Of a stretch of 10,367 bases of DNA, positions 7,527 to 10,367 are shown piece by piece. A model generated the notes under the pieces. The model was not told the DNA's origin. It saw only the letters and a list, made by a program, of their open reading frames with translations, and did no database searches. How positions within the stretch are numbered: position 1 is the first letter of the stretch; every line of letters begins with the position of its first letter. The stretch is from Clostridia bacterium (GTDB lineage Bacteria; Bacillota; Clostridia; Peptostreptococcales; Anaerovoracaceae): NCBI GenBank assembly GCA_900754805.1, contig CAAEEE010000027.1, positions 1 through 10,367 of the forward strand, in the 5' to 3' direction. Both the position numbers and the translations under genes were made by a program.

Positions 7527-8555
7527 ATGAATATGGATTTTAAACGGAAGCTTCCGATTCCGAAGGACATCAAGGAAATGTTTCCGATCAGTGAAGAATA
7601 TCAGGCGAAGAGAGATGCCTGCGATAAGGAAATCAAGGCAATTTTAGACGGCAGCGACGACCGTTTGCTCATGGTAATCGGACCCTGTTCGGCGGACAAC
7701 GAAGAAGCGGTGCTGGACTACCTTCTGAGACTGAGAAAGGTGCAGGACAAAGTAAAAGACAAAATCTGCATTATCCCAAGAGTTTACACGAGCAAACCGA
7801 GAACGACGGGCAAAGGCTATAAGGGCATGCTTCATCAGCCGGACCCGCTTCTTGGCGAAGATATGCTGAAGGGGATTATCACGATTCGTGAAACCTACAT
7901 ACGCACGATGAAGGAGACGGATTTCTTCTGCGCGGACGAGCTTTTGTACCCGGAAAACTACAGATATTTAAGTGATATTTTGTGCTATGTGGCTATTGGC
8001 GCGCGGTCGGTGGAAAACCAGTTCCATCGTCTGACCGCAAGCGGACTGGACATTGCAGTCGGCATGAAAAATCCGACGGGAGGAGACCTTTCAGTGCTGA
8101 TGAATTCCCTGATTGCAGCGCAGAGCGGACACACTTTCATCTACAGAAACTGGGAGGTTGCCAGCCACGGGAATCCGTATGCGCACGCGATTCTCAGAGG
8201 ACATATGAATAAACGCGGACAGTCAATTCCGAACTATCATTACGAAGACTTAAGACTCGTCTGCGATATGTATCACGAAAACGGGCTGAAAAATCCTGCG
8301 ATTATGGTTGACGCCAACCACGCAAATTCCGGGAAGAAGTATTTGGAGCAAGTCCGAATCTGCAAGGAGGTTCTGCAGTCCAAACGCTTCAGCGAGGACC
8401 TCGGCAGGATGGTGAAGGGCGTTATGGTCGAAAGCTATCTGGAAGACGGATGTCAGCCGGTGGACGGCACGGTATACGGAAAATCGATTACCGACCCTTG
8501 TCTTGGATGGGAAAAGACAGAAAGATTGATTTACGATCTGGCAGACATGGTATAA
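7527..8555 (+). CDS. aroF: 3-deoxy-7-phosphoheptulonate (DAHP) synthase, AroFGH type
   Basis: This enzyme condenses erythrose 4-phosphate with phosphoenolpyruvate, the entry step of the shikimate pathway. It belongs to the AroF/AroG/AroH class. Metal ligands by alignment with E. coli AroG are Cys54 (GPCS), His265 (NHAN), Glu302 (VES) and Asp323 (TDPC). Phosphoenolpyruvate-binding parts are RVYTSKPRTT and GAR. The motif PVGFKNGTDG of E. coli reads AVGMKNPTGGD here, keeping Lys181, and the following block differs much from E. coli. No fused regulatory chorismate mutase or ACT domain is seen. Which amino acid inhibits it cannot be told, so aroF is used only as a generic symbol. GGAGG at 7514-7518, within tyrA, supports the ATG at 7527 over one two codons later. 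The first pathway enzyme sits late in the cluster. Confidence 0.93.
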   Translation: MNMDFKRKLPIPKDIKEMFPISEEYQAKRDACDKEIKAILDGSDDRLLMVIGPCSADNEEAVLDYLLRLRKVQDKVKDKICIIPRVYTSKPRTTGKGYKGMLHQPDPLLGEDMLKGIITIRETYIRTMKETDFFCADELLYPENYRYLSDILCYVAIGARSVENQFHRLTASGLDIAVGMKNPTGGDLSVLMNSLIAAQSGHTFIYRNWEVASHGNPYAHAILRGHMNKRGQSIPNYHYEDLRLVCDMYHENGLKNPAIMVDANHANSGKKYLEQVRICKEVLQSKRFSEDLGRMVKGVMVESYLEDGCQPVDGTVYGKSITDPCLGWEKTERLIYDLADMV

Positions 8556-8556
8556 A
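8526..8556 (+). promoter_or_regulatory. Candidate weak promoter before the aminotransferase gene
   Basis: TTGATT (8526-8531) and TATAAA (8551-8556) are 19 bases apart. The -10 box is preceded by TG plus one base, so it reads TGGTATAAA like an extended -10, which can make up for a poor -35 and spacer. It overlaps the stop codon of the DAHP synthase gene. The gene gap after it (43 bp) is the longest within the biosynthetic cluster. No experimental support is available. Confidence 0.35.
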
Positions 8557-8598
8557 CAACAAAAACAATAGAATAAAAGATGTATAAGAGGTAGAGGT

Positions 8599-9768
8599 AT
8601 GGAGAATAGGTTTTTATCAAAAAGATATTGCAGCAGAGAAGAAGATACGGTTATCGGGCATGTAACAGCACTTGCACGACAGGCAGATGATGTGATCAAT
8701 TTGAGTATCGGCGACCCGGATGTCAACACGCCGCAGCAGATTATCGATGCGGCTTTTGCGGATGCGAAGGCTGGATACACGAAGTATACGGACTGCCGCG
8801 GTTACAAAGAATTGCGCGATGAAATCGCGAAATATTACAAGGACGAATTTGACATGGATATCGCAGACGAGGAAATTATGGTGACAACCTCCGGCTGCAT
8901 GGCGATGTCAGTAGTTTTAGAGGCAATTTTGGACGATGGCGACGAAGTTGTCTCGCAGGCGCCTTATTTTACAATTTATAAGACACAGGTTGAACTGGCA
9001 CGCGGCAAGCTGGTAGAACTGGATACCTTTGAAGAGGAGCGGTATCAGGTCAATATAGAGAGACTTGAGTCCTGCATTACACCGAAAACCAAGGCAATTA
9101 TTATCAACTCCCCGAATAACCCGTCGGGAAGCTGTCTGACAGTGGAAACCATGAAAAAAATTGCTGAGGTTGCCGAAAAGCATGACCTTGTGGTAATCAG
9201 CGACGAGATTTACACAATATACAGCTTTGATCATCCGTTTGTTCCGTTCTCATCACTTCCGGGAATGAAGGAAAGAACAGTAACTATCAACAGCTTTTCC
9301 AAAGATTACGTGATGACAGGCTGGAGAATCGGAGCAATCATAGCTCCTCCGCAGATTATTGACACAGTGAGAAGAATCAGTGAGAACCTTGTGTTCTCTA
9401 CTCCGGCAGTTTCGCAGAGAGCAGCGCTTCATGCATTACGCTGTCGTAAAGAAGTTCAGCCTGCGCTTTCCAAAATCTTTCGCGAGAGAATTTTCTACGC
9501 AGCTGAGAGAATCAACAAAATCCCGAATATGCATGTCATTTATCCGCCGATGGGAACTTTCTATCTCTTTGTAAACATCAAGGATACGGGTCTTACCTCC
9601 GAGGAAGCGGCAATGAAAATCTTTGAAGAAACGCATGTTGTCATGATTCCGGGAAATGGATTTGGCAGATGTGGAGAAGGATATTTGAGGATTGCCTGCA
9701 CCGTGGATATTTCACAGCTGAAAGAAGCTCTTGACCGCATCGAAAAAATGGAAATCTTTAAAGCCTGA
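8599..9768 (+). CDS. PLP-dependent class I/II aminotransferase, probably aromatic
   Basis: This is a fold-type I aminotransferase of the AspC/PatA-like group, length 389 (normal). The PLP lysine is Lys235 in SFSKDYVMTGWRIG. Other cofactor residues are Asn174 in NNPSG, Asp202 and Tyr205 in SDEIY, and the substrate carboxylate is expected to be held by Arg364 in YLRIAC. The N-terminal part has the GDPD motif common in this group. Its place directly behind pheA, tyrA and the chorismate genes suggests it converts phenylpyruvate and 4-hydroxyphenylpyruvate to phenylalanine and tyrosine with glutamate as donor. Specificity is inference from context; aspartate or a broad range of keto acids is equally compatible with the sequence. 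AGAGG at 8587-8591 precedes the ATG by 7 bases. It may be read from the upstream operon, from its own weak promoter, or from both. Confidence 0.9.
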   Translation: MENRFLSKRYCSREEDTVIGHVTALARQADDVINLSIGDPDVNTPQQIIDAAFADAKAGYTKYTDCRGYKELRDEIAKYYKDEFDMDIADEEIMVTTSGCMAMSVVLEAILDDGDEVVSQAPYFTIYKTQVELARGKLVELDTFEEERYQVNIERLESCITPKTKAIIINSPNNPSGSCLTVETMKKIAEVAEKHDLVVISDEIYTIYSFDHPFVPFSSLPGMKERTVTINSFSKDYVMTGWRIGAIIAPPQIIDTVRRISENLVFSTPAVSQRAALHALRCRKEVQPALSKIFRERIFYAAERINKIPNMHVIYPPMGTFYLFVNIKDTGLTSEEAAMKIFEETHVVMIPGNGFGRCGEGYLRIACTVDISQLKEALDRIEKMEIFKA

Positions 9769-9776
9769 AATAAAGG

Positions 9777-9805
9777 TTGAAAGGTTCTCCGAATTAGTGT
9801 ATAAT
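9777..9805 (+). promoter_or_regulatory. Near-consensus sigma-A type promoter
   Basis: TTGAAA (9777-9782, five of six to consensus) is separated by exactly 17 bases from a perfect TATAAT (9800-9805). Transcription would begin near 9812, giving a leader of about 45 bases rich in A and T before the next gene. The -35 box starts 9 bases after the aminotransferase stop. I see no terminator between that stop and this promoter, so some readthrough from the operon is also possible. Confidence 0.85.
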
Positions 9806-9856
9806 GAGTAAAAATACCAGAAAAAAATAAGCAAAATTATTTAGGAGGCGGTAATC

Positions 9857-10279
9857 ATGGTTAAATTATTAGTAGGACATAAAGGAAGCGGCAAGACCAA
9901 ACAGATGATCGATCTTGCGAATGAGTCCGTTGAAACAAGTAAAGGAAGTATTATTTTTATCAATAAGAATCACAGACTGATGTATGATTTGAAATACAGA
10001 ATCAGAGTTATCTGTATGGAAGATTTCGAACATGTTACAAACAGTGACGAATACATCGGTTTCCTGTACGGAATCATCAGTTCCGACCACGATATTGAGA
10101 CTATTTTTATCGACAGTATTCTGAAACACGCTGATTTCACTTTAGGTGACCTGCCGGAGTTCGTGGACAGATTGAAAGACATTTCTAAGAACTATGGCAT
10201 GAACTTCGTTGTAAGCCTCAGCGCTGAAAAGGAAGAAATGATAGGCGTTAATTTCGAAGGTTGCGAAATCTTAAATTAA
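9857..10279 (+). CDS. Small P-loop NTPase-like protein of unknown function
   Basis: I recognise no characterised gene here. The 140-residue protein begins almost at once with a Walker A motif, GHKGSGKT (7-14). The predicted order is strand, P-loop, helix, strand (SIIFI), strand (RVICMEDF), helix, a Walker B-like strand TIFID ending in Asp86, a helix near 98-113, and a final strand NFVVSLSAE. This resembles a minimal RecA or thymidine-kinase-like P-loop core, but no catalytic Glu follows Asp86 (Ser is there) and no zinc motif is seen. There is no signal peptide or membrane helix, so it is probably cytosolic. From memory, similar short proteins of Clostridia are sometimes labelled twitching motility protein PilT, but it is far too short for PilT and lacks its Asp/His boxes, so I do not use that name. 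AGGAGG at 9843-9848 sets the start. It has its own promoter and terminator and is visibly more AT-rich than the aro genes. Confidence 0.88.
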   Translation: MVKLLVGHKGSGKTKQMIDLANESVETSKGSIIFINKNHRLMYDLKYRIRVICMEDFEHVTNSDEYIGFLYGIISSDHDIETIFIDSILKHADFTLGDLPEFVDRLKDISKNYGMNFVVSLSAEKEEMIGVNFEGCEILN

Positions 10280-10299
10280 TATATTTGCTTAGAAATATC

Positions 10300-10325
10300 G
10301 GGCGGTGTTTTGCATCGCCCTTTTT
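10300..10325 (+). terminator. Rho-independent terminator
   Basis: An 8-bp stem pairs 10300-10307 (GGGCGGTG) with 10313-10320 (CATCGCCC... read as CATCGCCC), including one G-T pair, around a 5-base loop. It is followed at once by TTTTT (10321-10325) and more T-rich sequence. It lies 20 bases after the P-loop gene and ends that transcript, and any readthrough from the operon. Confidence 0.9.
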
Positions 10326-10329
10326 GTTT

Positions 10330-10367
10330 GAAAAAATCCGTGAAAGATGGGAAAGAGCGGTAGGAAA
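10330..10367. other. Right-edge sequence with nothing identified
   Basis: This short purine-rich end holds no recognisable gene start, promoter pair or hairpin. A TTGAAA at 10328-10333 has no matching -10 box within the window. Confidence 0.5.

Noticed and set aside
9772..9786. Direct repeat AAAGGTT-G-AAAGGTT overlapping the -35 box
   Set aside because: It could be an operator, but a 7-base tandem repeat in AT-rich sequence is easily chance, and there is no dyad or known regulator to match.
9857..10279. Naming the small P-loop protein PilT, or thymidine kinase
   Set aside because: It is much shorter than PilT and lacks its Asp and His boxes; it also lacks the zinc-binding cysteines and substrate loop of thymidine kinase. 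Only the P-loop fold resemblance can be supported.
1..10367. CRISPR array, tRNA, T-box or tryptophan/phenylalanine attenuator
   Set aside because: I found no spaced repeats, no cloverleaf, and no leader peptide with runs of aromatic codons followed by a terminator. The operon's real 5' end lies left of the window, so a leader there cannot be excluded.

Overview
The window is a compact, single-strand stretch of a low-to-mid GC Gram-positive genome. The strong AGGAGG-type ribosome sites, the sigma-A style promoter, the ATGA gene overlaps and the style of the proteins suggest a member of the Clostridia, perhaps Lachnospiraceae or a nearby family. The order and family are inference; no rRNA or marker gene is present to fix the taxon. 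All ten genes lie on the + strand, and there is no gene-free stretch over about 100 bases. I see no mobile element, tRNA, rRNA or CRISPR array.

Layout: (1) bases 2-1690, an ABC exporter half-transporter cut by the left edge; (2) 1694-8555, seven tightly packed genes for aromatic amino acid synthesis in the order pheA, aroB, aroC, aroQ, aroA, tyrA, aroF-type DAHP synthase; (3) 8599-9768, a class I/II aminotransferase, 43 bp downstream, possibly with an extra weak promoter of its own; (4) 9857-10279, a small, more AT-rich P-loop protein of unknown function, with a near-consensus promoter in front and a rho-independent terminator behind.

How the genes work together: the DAHP synthase makes DAHP from erythrose 4-phosphate and phosphoenolpyruvate, AroB closes the ring to 3-dehydroquinate, and AroQ dehydrates it to 3-dehydroshikimate. 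AroA adds the enolpyruvyl group to shikimate 3-phosphate and AroC forms chorismate. PheA takes chorismate to prephenate and phenylpyruvate, and TyrA takes prephenate to 4-hydroxyphenylpyruvate. The aminotransferase is well placed to convert these keto acids to phenylalanine and tyrosine. Shikimate dehydrogenase (AroE) and shikimate kinase (AroK), the two middle steps, are not encoded here. Spacing of 3 bp or less, or overlap, between most genes implies one polycistronic message with translational coupling. The ABC exporter ends only 3 bases before pheA and is probably on the same message.

Most of the window is a well understood biosynthetic operon. The least understood parts are the small P-loop protein at the right end, the exporter joined to the operon, and several changes in usually conserved motifs of PheA, AroA, AroQ and the DAHP synthase.
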